Notes under the pieces: generated by a model
The model's input: the letters and a program-made list of their open reading frames with translations, nothing else
Database searches by the model: none
What the model was told of the DNA's origin: nothing
Assembly (NCBI GenBank): GCA_020634235.1
Contig: JACKCB010000002.1
Location: 1,302,001-1,366,000, forward strand
Direction: 5' to 3'
DNA length: 64,000 bases
Origin: Ardenticatenaceae bacterium
GTDB taxonomy: Bacteria; Chloroflexota; Anaerolineae; Promineifilales; Promineifilaceae
Made by a program: the position numbers and the translations under genes
In this document: piece by piece, positions 42,514-51,110 of the stretch
Position numbering within the stretch: the stretch's first letter is position 1
Layout: every line of letters starts with the position of its first letter

Positions 42514-44034
42514 TCAGCCACGCAACTGCTGCCAGCGACTGAACCATTTCCAGTTACTGGTATCGCGCGAACCGGGGGCCACAATCTGGCTGGCCTGCTG
42601 CCCACGTTGGTGCGCGACCAGCGTAGCCAGAATGGCCGCCTCCAACCCATCCGGTGCATCCCGGTCAGCCATGCTAAAACGCTCTTCCACAAAGCGCGTG
42701 TCAAACTGTCCCGACAAAAAGCGGTGACTGTCCATCATATGCTGGTGGAAGGGGATATTCGTCTTCACCCCCATGATGCGATACTCCTCCAACGCCCGGC
42801 GCATACGCAGGATCGCCTCGCCACGCGTCTGGCCATAGCACACCAGCTTACTGATCATAGAGTCGTAATAGGGCGTGATCTCATAGCCAGGAAAAACGCC
42901 CGTATCTACCCGAATACCCGGTCCCGAAGGCAGTTGCACCGTCGAGACAACGCCGGTGCTGGGCAGGAAGTTGTTATACGGGTCCTCAGCGTTAATCCGG
43001 CATTCAATGGCCCAGCCCTCAATCCGAATCTCTTCCTGCGTAAAGCGCAGCCGGCGACCACGCGCCACGCGCAGCTGCTCCTGCACAATATCAACCCCAG
43101 TAACCAGCTCTGTCACCGGATGCTCTACCTGGACACGGGTGTTCATCTCCAAGAAGTAGAAGTTCTTCTCTTTATCCACCAGGAACTCAATCGTACCCGC
43201 ATTGACATAATTAACTGCCCTGGCGGCAGCCACCGCTACCTCGCCCATCGCCCGGCGCAGTGCCTCACTAACCACAAAGGAGGGTGCCTCCTCGATCAGC
43301 TTCTGGTGGCGGCGCTGCAGCGAGCATTCCCGCTCGCCCAGGTAAATGGTGTTGCCGTGGGCATCCGCCAGCAACTGTATCTCAATGTGGCGCGCATCCG
43401 TAATCATCTTTTCCAGGTAAACGCTGCCGTCACCAAAGGCAGCCAACGCTTCTCGCGTTGCCCCCGTAACCGCATCGGGCAGGTCTTCGGGGTGGTAAAC
43501 AGGGCGCATCCCCTTGCCGCCGCCGCCAGCCACCGCCTTCACCAACACCGGATAACCCATCGCCTCCGCCTCAACCAGCAGGGTTTCAATGGGCAAATTG
43601 GCCTCGGTGCCAGGCACAACGGGCACGCCGGCGGCTTTCACCGTGGCCCGTGCCACCTCTTTGTCGCCCATGACCTCTATGGCGTGGGGGGGCGGTCCAA
43701 TGAAAACCAGGCCGGCATCGTAACATGCCTGGGCAAAGGCAGCCCGCTCGGCCAGGAAACCATAGCCGGGGTGGATGGCCTGTGCCCCGGAGCGCTTGGC
43801 AACGTCGAGCAGCTTCTCGACAACCAGGTAGCTCTCGCGCGCCGGGGAAGGGCCAATGTGATACGCTTCATCGGCATAGCGCACGTGGGGGGCATTGCGG
43901 TCAGCGTCGGAATAGACGGCTACCGTGCGAATACCCAACTCGTGACAGGCGCGCAAAATGCGCATGGCAATTTCGCCACGGTTGGCAATAACCACTTTTC
44001 TGAATCGTCGCGTGTGTAAACCAGTCATGATCAT
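42514..44034 (-). CDS. accC: Biotin carboxylase subunit of acetyl/propionyl-CoA carboxylase
   Basis: A 506-residue ATP-grasp enzyme that carboxylates biotin with bicarbonate and ATP. It has FRKVVIANRGEIAMRI, HPGYGFLAER, the glycine loop VAGGGGKGM (near residue 168), ECSLQRRHQKLIEEAP, EMNTRVQVEHPVTE (near 300) and the conserved Arg region. ATG at 44034 or 44028 may be the start. It contains no CCGGCCGG copy across 1.5 kb. Belongs to the longer biotin carboxylases of propionyl-CoA-type complexes. Confidence 0.94.
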   Translation of the reverse strand: MIMTGLHTRRFRKVVIANRGEIAMRILRACHELGIRTVAVYSDADRNAPHVRYADEAYHIGPSPARESYLVVEKLLDVAKRSGAQAIHPGYGFLAERAAFAQACYDAGLVFIGPPPHAIEVMGDKEVARATVKAAGVPVVPGTEANLPIETLLVEAEAMGYPVLVKAVAGGGGKGMRPVYHPEDLPDAVTGATREALAAFGDGSVYLEKMITDARHIEIQLLADAHGNTIYLGERECSLQRRHQKLIEEAPSFVVSEALRRAMGEVAVAAARAVNYVNAGTIEFLVDKEKNFYFLEMNTRVQVEHPVTELVTGVDIVQEQLRVARGRRLRFTQEEIRIEGWAIECRINAEDPYNNFLPSTGVVSTVQLPSGPGIRVDTGVFPGYEITPYYDSMISKLVCYGQTRGEAILRMRRALEEYRIMGVKTNIPFHQHMMDSHRFLSGQFDTRFVEERFSMADRDAPDGLEAAILATLVAHQRGQQASQIVAPGSRDTSNWKWFSRWQQLRG

Positions 44035-44170
44035 GTCCGTTTGGCGCTAGCGTCTGGCGCTCATTAGCGCAGTTTCCCGCTTGTTCCTGCTACATTTTCC
44101 TAGGCGGCGGCGGGAAACTGCCAGGATATTTCGCCTATGGAAAACCTTGGGCAACGATACACGTCCTCGA

Positions 44171-44216
44171 GGGCTGAGTTTGTCGAAGCCCGGTTCCGCC
44201 TTCGACAGGCTCAGGC
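44171..44216. repeat. REP-like inverted repeat between accC and the carboxyltransferase gene
   Basis: GCTGAGTTTGTCGAAG (44173-44188) is followed by its imperfect complement CTTCGACAGGCTCAGG (44200-44215), 13 of 16 positions. The left half, 44171-44191, matches 18 of 21 bases of 47218-47238 elsewhere in this window, which points to a dispersed family. Its spacing lets it form a hairpin within the carboxylase transcript. Confidence 0.75.
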
Positions 44217-44232
44217 AGCTCCTGCATAAATA

Positions 44233-45780
44233 CTAGAGCGGAATGTTGCCATGCTTCTTGGGTGGGTTCTGGTCCCGCTTATTTTGCAGCATGTTCAAGG
44301 CGTTGATCAACCGCGGCCGGGTCTGGCTCGGTTCAATCACGTCATCAATGTAACCGCGCTGGGCGGCTGTATAAGGATTGGCGAACTGCTCGCGGTAATG
44401 CTCCACCAGTTCCGCTTTGCGGGCAACCGGGTCTTCGGCAGTGGCCAGTTCGCGCCGGAAGATGATATTGACCGCGCCATCAGGCCCCATGACAGCAATT
44501 TCGGCCGTGGGCCAGGCCAGGTTCAGGTCGGCGCGGATGTGCTTGCTGTTCATCACGCAGTAGGCGCCACCATACGCCTTGCGCGTAACCACGGTAATTT
44601 TGGGCACGGTGGCCTCACAAAAGGCGTAGAGCAGCTTGGCACCGTTACGAATAATGCCGCCATGCTCCTGATCCAGACCGGGCAGAAAGCCGGGCACATC
44701 TTCAAAGACAATCAAGGGAATGTTGAAGCAGTCGCAGAAGCGAACAAAGCGCCCCGCCTTCTCGCTGGAGTTAATATCTAGCACGCCGGCCAGCACCATA
44801 GGCTGATTGGCGACAATGCCCACGCTGTGCCCGCCTAACCGGGCAAAGCCCACGACAATGTTTTCGGCGTAATGCTCCTGAATCTCGTAGAACTCCTGGT
44901 TGTCGACGATGAGATGAATCACGTCTTTAATGTCGTACGGCTTGTTGGGGTTATCGGGCACAATGGTGTCCAGGGCGGCCTCGGTGCGCAGCGGGTCATC
45001 TTTGCTGGGCCTGTGGGGCGGGTCTTCCATGTTGTTGGAGGGCAGGTAACTGATCATCTCTCGAATCAGGTAGAGGCAAGAGGCTTCTGATTCGGCGGTC
45101 ATGTGGGCAACACCGCTCTTGGTGGCGTGGGCGCTGGCACCACCCAACTCTTCAAAAGTGACATCTTCGCCGGTGACGGTCTTGACCACGTCTGGCCCGG
45201 TGATGAACATGTGGCTGGTTTCGTTGACCATGAAGATGAAGTCGGTGAGGGCGGGTGAGTACACTGCGCCGCCGGCGCACGGTCCCATGATGGCGCTGAT
45301 CTGGGGCACCACTCCGGAGGCCAGAGTATTACGCAAGAAGATGTCGGCATAGCCACCCAGACTGACAACTCCTTCTTGGATGCGCGCCCCGCCGGAGTCG
45401 TTGATGCCGATGATCGGTGCCCCGTTGCGCATGGCCATGTCCATCACTTTGCAAACTTTTTCGGCGTGTGCGCCACTGAGGCTGCCGCCAAAAACGGTAA
45501 AGTCCTGGCTAAAGACGTAGACCAGGCGGCCATCGATGGTGCCCCAGCCGGTGATGACACTGTCGCCTAAGTAGGTTTGCTTGTCCATGCCGAAGTTCGT
45601 CTCGCGGTGGACGACAAATGCGTCGAGTTCGTGGAAGGAGCCGCGATCTAGCAGCATCTCAATTCGCTCACGCGCGGTCATCTTGTTTTGGGCGCGTTGG
45701 CGCTTGATGCGCTCGGCACCGCCTCCGGCCTGTGACTGTTCGCGTAGCTGGCGGAGTTGCTCGATTTTTGAAGTAGCCAT
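44233..45780 (-). CDS. Acyl-CoA carboxylase carboxyltransferase subunit (PccB/AccD type)
   Basis: A 515-residue fused carboxyltransferase of the PccB/AccD5 class. It has NKMTARERIEMLLDRGSF, DFTVFGGSLSGAHAEKVCK, GINDSGGARIQEGV, IMGPCAGGAVYSPALTDF, FEDVPGFLPGLDQEHGGII and KAYGGAYCVMNSK; these give the acyl-CoA and carboxybiotin sites. The substrate (acetyl-, propionyl- or methylcrotonyl-CoA) is not certain. The ATG at 45780 follows AGAGG. First gene of the carboxylase cluster, also free of CCGGCCGG copies. Confidence 0.93.
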   Translation of the reverse strand: MATSKIEQLRQLREQSQAGGGAERIKRQRAQNKMTARERIEMLLDRGSFHELDAFVVHRETNFGMDKQTYLGDSVITGWGTIDGRLVYVFSQDFTVFGGSLSGAHAEKVCKVMDMAMRNGAPIIGINDSGGARIQEGVVSLGGYADIFLRNTLASGVVPQISAIMGPCAGGAVYSPALTDFIFMVNETSHMFITGPDVVKTVTGEDVTFEELGGASAHATKSGVAHMTAESEASCLYLIREMISYLPSNNMEDPPHRPSKDDPLRTEAALDTIVPDNPNKPYDIKDVIHLIVDNQEFYEIQEHYAENIVVGFARLGGHSVGIVANQPMVLAGVLDINSSEKAGRFVRFCDCFNIPLIVFEDVPGFLPGLDQEHGGIIRNGAKLLYAFCEATVPKITVVTRKAYGGAYCVMNSKHIRADLNLAWPTAEIAVMGPDGAVNIIFRRELATAEDPVARKAELVEHYREQFANPYTAAQRGYIDDVIEPSQTRPRLINALNMLQNKRDQNPPKKHGNIPL

Positions 45781-45890
45781 GATCACCTCTGCGTCTGTTT
45801 CCCGGAAATAGTGGTTGGATAATGAAAAACGATTGCTGTTGGTTTGTTTGTGGCCGTGGCCGGTCTGGATGGGGTGTTGCTGGCCGCGCT

Positions 45891-46337
45891 TCAGTCCACG
45901 GAGGCCCCCGGCCGGGTAGGTTTCTGCCAGTAAGTCCCACTACCGGGTCCGTAGAAAGACCAGGCGACAAACAACAGAGCGGCCACGTACAGCAGAAGCC
46001 ATGCCGGCCACGCCTGCCGCACCACCGCAGATTGCACAAAACCGACGAGCAAAATCAGGTTGTAAAGCGCATAGAGCAGGATGCTAACCAACCCGGCCGG
46101 GCGGGTCCAGCGCTGCCGCCGCACAATTCCTATGGCCAGGGTACAAAAGAAAACGGCCCACATCAGGGCCAATGCCAGGCGTACGCGGGGGTCTGGTCTT
46201 AAGGCCAGACCAAGCAGCAACTCGTTTTGCTGCGCCAACGTAACCGCCCGCCAACCATTCCACACGCCTAATAGGAAAACACCCAGAGCCGTAATAGTTA
46301 CGCGACGTGGGCGATTTGCTTTAGGGTAAGCGGCCAT
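45891..46337 (-). CDS. Small polytopic membrane protein, unknown function
   Basis: A 148-residue protein with about four membrane segments (ITALGVFLLGVWNGWRAV, LALALMWAVFFCTLAIGIV, LVSILLYALYNLILLVGF, WPAWLLLYVAALLFVAWSF). It lacks recognisable catalytic motifs. The nearest start is the ATG at 46337, next to a GTG one codon upstream. Two CCGGCCGG copies lie at its 3' end and near residue 80. Stands alone between the carboxylase genes and the LysM gene. Confidence 0.6.
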   Translation of the reverse strand: MAAYPKANRPRRVTITALGVFLLGVWNGWRAVTLAQQNELLLGLALRPDPRVRLALALMWAVFFCTLAIGIVRRQRWTRPAGLVSILLYALYNLILLVGFVQSAVVRQAWPAWLLLYVAALLFVAWSFYGPGSGTYWQKPTRPGASVD

Positions 46338-46406
46338 CACAGTCGGCGCGGTTGGCAGCCGGCCGGGGGCAGCAACACATTACCCGGCCGGGGCAAGCCA
46401 GCCCCA

Positions 46407-47042
46407 TCATTCACTACTGGGAACGATCAACTCGTCACCCGGCTGAATACGGTCCGGGTCAACCAGGCCATTGGCATCCACAATGGCCTGCACCGTGACA
46501 CCGTACTTCAGGGCAATGGCCGACAGCGTTTCGCCGGCACTAACCACATGGATGATTGGGTCGCCGGTCGTTTCAGTTTCTGTGAGAGTCGTGGTGTTGG
46601 TAATGCCGGTGGTGGCGTCACCGTCCCCGGCCGGGGTAACCTCCACATTGCCATCAGTCTCACCGTCAGTGTCACCGGCAGTGTCCGGCGTCCCGGCCGG
46701 GCTGACCGTGGCCGGTTCATCCGTCGTCGTCTCGCCCGGCTGGTCCGTGGTGGCCGCCGGCGCAGACCAACCCAACACCGCCGGCAAAATCTTGTCAAAA
46801 ATAATCGGGCTGGCCAACGACACCACAAAAACAGTGCCCACCAAAACAACGACCAGCAAAATGAACTTCACGTATTCACCCCAATCGTGCGGCTTCCTGG
46901 TTTCTTCGCGCCCGGCCGGGGCCGGGGCCGCGGCCGGTGTTTCTTCGGCAGCCGGGGCCGCTGGGGCCGCGGTAGGCTGTGCTTCAGCGGGTGGGCCGGC
47001 CTGGTCTGCGGCACTCGTCTGCAACTCATTGTCACTGCTCAT
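46407..47042 (-). CDS. LysM-domain membrane protein
   Basis: A 211-residue type II membrane protein. An Ala/Pro-rich cytoplasmic N-terminus (residues 1-52) leads to one helix (FILLVVVLVGTVFVVSLASP), a Thr/Gly/Asp-rich linker and a C-terminal LysM (residues ~165-210: IHVVSAGETLSAIALKYGV, IQPGDELIVP). AGGAGG precedes the ATG. It should anchor to or sense peptidoglycan from the outer face of the membrane. Same architecture type as the gene at 52339. Confidence 0.85.
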   Translation of the reverse strand: MSSDNELQTSAADQAGPPAEAQPTAAPAAPAAEETPAAAPAPAGREETRKPHDWGEYVKFILLVVVLVGTVFVVSLASPIIFDKILPAVLGWSAPAATTDQPGETTTDEPATVSPAGTPDTAGDTDGETDGNVEVTPAGDGDATTGITNTTTLTETETTGDPIIHVVSAGETLSAIALKYGVTVQAIVDANGLVDPDRIQPGDELIVPSSE

Positions 47043-47216
47043 CTGCGAACCTCCTATGAGCGATGGCCAACAACTATCGCCCCTCGTAGCGACGCGCAGG
47101 GATGTCGCACCCCCGGCGACTGGCTGTTACTATGTCAAGTTTAGCATAAGTTGCAGATTGGGCTAGTAGAGGCGGGGCGCCAGTCGTTCCCGGCCGGGAT
47201 GCAAATTACCCGGCCG

Positions 47217-47239
47217 GGGGCTGAGCCTGTCAAAGCCCC
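47217..47239. repeat. Second copy of the GGGCTGAG...AAGCCC element
   Basis: GGGGCT and AGCCCC flank GAGCCTGTCAA, forming a short hairpin. It matches the left half of the element at 44171 (18 of 21 bases) and directly abuts a CCGGCCGG copy in the gap between the LysM gene and the 5'-nucleotidase. Confidence 0.55.
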
Positions 47240-47298
47240 GCCACGCACGCGCCACCCAAACTCATCCCCAAAACGCCACACAAGTTGCGATTGCCCCA

Positions 47299-48903
47299 TT
47301 AGCGCACCAGCGCGGCAATGGCCGCATCGATGGGGTTGTCGGCGCTGCTGTTTTGCGCCTTGATCCAGTCAATAAGCGGCTGCCGCCAGTCGATGGCCGT
47401 GTTGTAGGCCGCCGGGTCATACTCGGCCAGCATCTCGTAGCCGTCACCACCCGCATACATGAAGTCATTCACCAGCAGCGTATAACTCCCGGCCGGGTCA
47501 ATCGCCGTCCCATCATGCAACACCCACTCACCCCGCTGCCGGCTGGCACCACCCACCGCCGCCTCGGCAAAAGACAGCACATCCAGCAGTTGCGCCCCCG
47601 TCACCTCCACTTCGACGATGGTATTGTTGAAGGGCAGCACAGTCACAATGGCATCCAGGGTAATCGCCCCGGCCGGGAGATCCGCCCGGAAGCCGCCCAG
47701 ATTGGTGATGGCCACATCGGCCGGGTAGCTGGCCAGCCAGGCTTCCGTCACCAGCGCCTGCATCTCCGGACCGCGGCGGGCCAGGCCGGCTTCACTGTAA
47801 CCAATCACCTCGTTCAACTCCCCTTCCACCCTGGCCCGCCAGCGCTGCACAATCGCCGTCACCGCCGGATCGGGCACGCCGGTGGGCTGGTTGGCCGTCA
47901 CGTCATAGGCCACATCAACCACTGCATCCGCCGCCAGATCATATTGGAAGGTCACCGCCGCATAGCTGGTAAGATGGTAGCCACCCTCCAGCACCACCGT
48001 ACCTTCAATCTCTTTGGCAAACAGCTCGTTGCAGTGCCCGCCGCCCACCATCGCCAGGCCCAGGTCGCTCACCTGGCGGGCCAGGCGCTCGGCCTCTGCC
48101 TGGCAAATGTGGGCCGGCACCAGGATTAGCTGCGCCCCGGCCGCGCGCACTTCGGGCACCGTTTCACGCAGCGCTGTCTCATAGTCGATAAACTCAAAGC
48201 CGGCCACATTGGACGGGTTAGTGGTGCGCGGCGTGCTGGTGGTGGTCAGGCCAATCAGCCCCACCTGCACCCCGTTGACGGTCACCAGCGTGTAAGGCTG
48301 GATACCCAACCCGGCCGGGATAGCCCCGCTGCTAACATCCCGAATGTTGGCGCTGAGCAAGGGAAAATTGGCCTGGGCAGCCCGCGCTTGCAGCGCCGCC
48401 AGCCCAAAATCAAACTCGTGGTTGCCCACGGCAGCCGCCGCATAACCCATGGCGTTCATCACCTCCACCATGCTCTCCCCCTCAAACCAGGTAGAGATGG
48501 CCGGTCCAGTCCACATATCGCCGCCGCTGATAATGAGGGTGGTCGCCGGATTGTAGCCGTTGGCCTGCCACAACCCCAGCAGGTTGGCCGCCCCCCGGCC
48601 GGGTTCCATCCCCTCCATCCAGCCATGTTCGTCATTGGTATACAGCACCGTCACTTCGCGCAGGTTGCCGGCCGGCGCCGGAGTGGCAGTCGCTGGCTGG
48701 GCGCTGGTCTCGGTCGCCAGGTCGGGCGGGGCGTTGGTGGGCGTGGGCCGGCGGGGGGGCGTGGTGGCCACCGCCTGGTCACCGGCCGGGTACCCGGCCG
48801 GGCCATCCCCACCACCCGGCGCGCCGCAGCCGGCCAGACACAGGGCCAGCAGCAGCCCGGCCATGAACAGGAGATAGCGTTGTGTGTGTACCCGGCCGGT
48901 CAT
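47299..48903 (-). CDS. Secreted 5'-nucleotidase/2',3'-cyclic phosphodiesterase-type lipoprotein
   Basis: A 534-residue lipoprotein (lipobox LCLAGC near residue 25). The metallophosphatase domain has VTVLYTNDEHGWMEG, SGGDMWTG, VGNHEFDFG and VPAHICQAEA.../GGGHCNE, the dinuclear-metal set of UshA/YfkN enzymes. The C-terminal 5'-nucleotidase domain has TNLGGFRADLPAG, LPFNNTIVEVEVTGAQL and NDFMYAGGDGY. It should release nucleosides and phosphate outside the membrane. Its start overlaps the SDR stop by four bases. Confidence 0.92.
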   Translation of the reverse strand: MTGRVHTQRYLLFMAGLLLALCLAGCGAPGGGDGPAGYPAGDQAVATTPPRRPTPTNAPPDLATETSAQPATATPAPAGNLREVTVLYTNDEHGWMEGMEPGRGAANLLGLWQANGYNPATTLIISGGDMWTGPAISTWFEGESMVEVMNAMGYAAAAVGNHEFDFGLAALQARAAQANFPLLSANIRDVSSGAIPAGLGIQPYTLVTVNGVQVGLIGLTTTSTPRTTNPSNVAGFEFIDYETALRETVPEVRAAGAQLILVPAHICQAEAERLARQVSDLGLAMVGGGHCNELFAKEIEGTVVLEGGYHLTSYAAVTFQYDLAADAVVDVAYDVTANQPTGVPDPAVTAIVQRWRARVEGELNEVIGYSEAGLARRGPEMQALVTEAWLASYPADVAITNLGGFRADLPAGAITLDAIVTVLPFNNTIVEVEVTGAQLLDVLSFAEAAVGGASRQRGEWVLHDGTAIDPAGSYTLLVNDFMYAGGDGYEMLAEYDPAAYNTAIDWRQPLIDWIKAQNSSADNPIDAAIAALVR

Positions 48904-49667
48904 GGCATCACCTGCCCACCGGCCACCGTTACACTGCTGCCGGTCATATAGCTGCTAGCCGTGCTGCACAGAAACAGCACCACATTGGCCACTTCTTGCG
49001 GGTCCCCCAGGCGACCCAGCGGAATCTCCGCCTGCCAGCCGGCCAGGCCGTCCGGGCCAGCCACGGCCCTGGCCACCGGGGGCGTGTCGATCATCCCCGG
49101 CAGCACCGTGTTCACCCGAATGCCGTAGGCGGCGAATTCGCGGGCGCACTCGCGGGCAAAGCCCACAACACCCGCTTTGCTGGCGCTGTAGGCGGCGTGG
49201 TGCAGCAGGGGGGGCGCAGTCCCGGCCGGGGCGGCAATATTCACAATAACCCCACCCCGCGCGCGGTTTTCATCGGCCATCACCCGGCCGGCGAGTTGGC
49301 TCATCATGAACGTACCCTTCAGGTTCACGCCCAGACAGCGGTCCCAGTCCCACTCGTCCATTTTCAGAATGGGCACGGCCGGGGCCACGCCGGCATTGTT
49401 GATCAAGATGTCCAGGCGGCCCCATTGGGCGCGAGCGGTCTCCACCAGGTGAACGCATTGAAATTTGCTCGACACATCGGCAGCCACGCCGATCGCTTCA
49501 CCGCCCGCCTGGCGAATCTCGCTGGCCACGCGCTCGGCGCGGTCCGGGTTAATATCGTTAACCACGATCCGGGCGCCAGCCGTGGCCAGGGTGTGGGCAA
49601 TGGCCGCCCCCAAACCCTGCCCGCCGCCAGTCACAATGGCGACCTGTTCATGTAGTTCCAGTTTCAT
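48900..49667 (-). CDS. Short-chain dehydrogenase/reductase
   Basis: A 255-residue classical SDR, NAD(P)-dependent: VTGGGQGLGAAIAHTL (TGxxxGxG), ILINNAGVAPA, catalytic YSASKAGV (YxxxK), LPGMIDTP and the C-terminal SSYMTGSSVTVAGG. The ATG at 49667 has AAGGAC close by. It resembles 3-oxoacyl-ACP reductase (FabG)-like enzymes but substrate is not predictable. It overlaps the 5'-nucleotidase start by four bases and thus heads a two-gene transcript. Confidence 0.85.
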   Translation of the reverse strand: MKLELHEQVAIVTGGGQGLGAAIAHTLATAGARIVVNDINPDRAERVASEIRQAGGEAIGVAADVSSKFQCVHLVETARAQWGRLDILINNAGVAPAVPILKMDEWDWDRCLGVNLKGTFMMSQLAGRVMADENRARGGVIVNIAAPAGTAPPLLHHAAYSASKAGVVGFARECAREFAAYGIRVNTVLPGMIDTPPVARAVAGPDGLAGWQAEIPLGRLGDPQEVANVVLFLCSTASSYMTGSSVTVAGGQVMP

Positions 49668-49886
49668 GTCCTTGTGCCTCAATACCTTGGTTCTGCCCTG
49701 TCAGTGTAACGCCTCTATTGTACTTGCCCCGGCCGGGCTGCCCACCCCAGCCCCCGGCCGGGCAACCAGAGAATCACTTGCTTCAATCCCTAGTTATGGT
49801 AAGATATTATCCACAGGAGGGGAAGCAACCGCGTTTATTGATTGACCATAATGCCCCGCCAGGGCATAGCAAAGGGTAGGTGGCAA

Positions 49887-50927
49887 ATGAACATGTTGCA
49901 AAAACGCTCCGTTATCGCAGTCGTCGCCTTCATCGTTGGTTTCTCAATCGGCCTCTTCATCTTTGGCTGGTGGTTAACCCCAGTCCAATACACAGGAGCC
50001 GGTCCGCAAGACCTTCTTCCCCAGTACCAACAAATCTACATTCAGACCGTCGCCGATCTCTACTCCCACGATCTGAACCAGGACAATGTGCGCGCCGCCT
50101 TTGCCATCTGGCCCGACGCCGATCAGGCCATCTGCCAGATGGTCCAAAGCGCCACAGACCAGGGCCAGGCAGACCGGTTAACCACCATCGCCCTCATCCT
50201 CAACGGCCAGGGGTGCACACCCGAGGTCTTGGCACCTGCCGAAGAGGGAGGCGCCAGCAGCAACCTCCTGCTCATTTGCTTCGTCTTGCTGCTGGTCATC
50301 GCCTTGTTAGCCGCTGCCTATCTACTCATCATGCGTCGCGGTGGCGGCGACGGCGGCGACGAAGAGATGGCCGACTTTCCGGCCCCCATGACCGGCGGCC
50401 CAACCACGATGGCTGGTGAAACTGGCGGCGACGATCGGGTCGCCACACCCATCGCCCGCTTTGAAACGCGCTACTCCCGTGGCCATGATTCCTATGATGA
50501 TTCATTCAGCATCGAGAACTCACAGGGAGACTTCCTGGGCGAGTGCGGTGTCGGTATTTCCGAAAGCATTGGCATGGAGATGCCCAAGAACGTAACCGCC
50601 TTCGAAGTGTGGTTGTTCGACAAAAACGACATTCGCACCGTTACCCGCGTCATCATGAGCGAACACGCTTACAACGATGAGGCGATCCGGGCCAAGCTGG
50701 CCACCAAGGGTGAGCCAATCCTCGCCCGCCCCAATGAGACCATTGTGCTGGAAACAGCCACCCTCATCATCAACGCTGAGATTGGCGACTTGGTCTATGG
50801 CAGCGGCACACTGCCGCCTAACAGCTTCTTCGAGGAGTTCAGCATCGAGCTGTCGGCCTGGGCCAAAGAGGGCGATTTTGATGCGCCCGACATCCAGGGA
50901 CACATCGACCAGATGATGGATTATTAG
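49887..50927 (+). CDS. Membrane protein of unknown family with a long C-terminal domain
   Basis: A 346-residue protein with two membrane helices: AVVAFIVGFSIGLFIFGWWL (residues ~10-30) and LLLICFVLLLVIALLAAAYLLIM (~130-152). The part between them is extracytoplasmic (LPQYQQIYIQTVADLY); the 190-residue C-terminal part is cytoplasmic and contains ARFETRYSRGHDSYDDSFSIEN and VTAFEVWLFDKNDIRTVTRVI. No enzyme motif. The ATG at 49887 has GGTGG nearby. Followed by a strong terminator, so single-gene transcript. A small ATGCCC/GGGCAT hairpin (49851-49867) precedes it. Confidence 0.7.
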   Translation: MNMLQKRSVIAVVAFIVGFSIGLFIFGWWLTPVQYTGAGPQDLLPQYQQIYIQTVADLYSHDLNQDNVRAAFAIWPDADQAICQMVQSATDQGQADRLTTIALILNGQGCTPEVLAPAEEGGASSNLLLICFVLLLVIALLAAAYLLIMRRGGGDGGDEEMADFPAPMTGGPTTMAGETGGDDRVATPIARFETRYSRGHDSYDDSFSIENSQGDFLGECGVGISESIGMEMPKNVTAFEVWLFDKNDIRTVTRVIMSEHAYNDEAIRAKLATKGEPILARPNETIVLETATLIINAEIGDLVYGSGTLPPNSFFEEFSIELSAWAKEGDFDAPDIQGHIDQMMDY

Positions 50928-50969
50928 CCGCACAGCCCGGCTCGCAAGCGGGTTCAGATCTGACACAGA

Positions 50970-50999
50970 AAGCGGCGTCCGGTTGGACGCCGCTTTTTT
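50970..50999 (+). terminator. Strong intrinsic terminator
   Basis: AAGCGGCGTCC and GGACGCCGCTT form a perfect 11-bp stem around loop GGTT, followed by six T. It ends the 49887 gene transcript. Confidence 0.95.
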
Positions 51000-51110
51000 C
51001 ATCCCAGAGAATGCGAGAACTGAGTTTGCCCAAGGGCGCTGGTTTCCACAAGTTCAGCCAGCGCCGCCATCTAGCGCAGGGCCATTTCGGCGGGCACGCC
51101 CAATGCGGCA

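Noticed and set aside
42607..44019. A 470-codon open frame on the plus strand opposite accC
   Set aside because: It is the antisense shadow of a strongly conserved gene, rich in His, Arg and Gln with no domain. The same applies to long antisense frames near 18003-19166, 35263-36345, 41091-42101 and 54808-56580.
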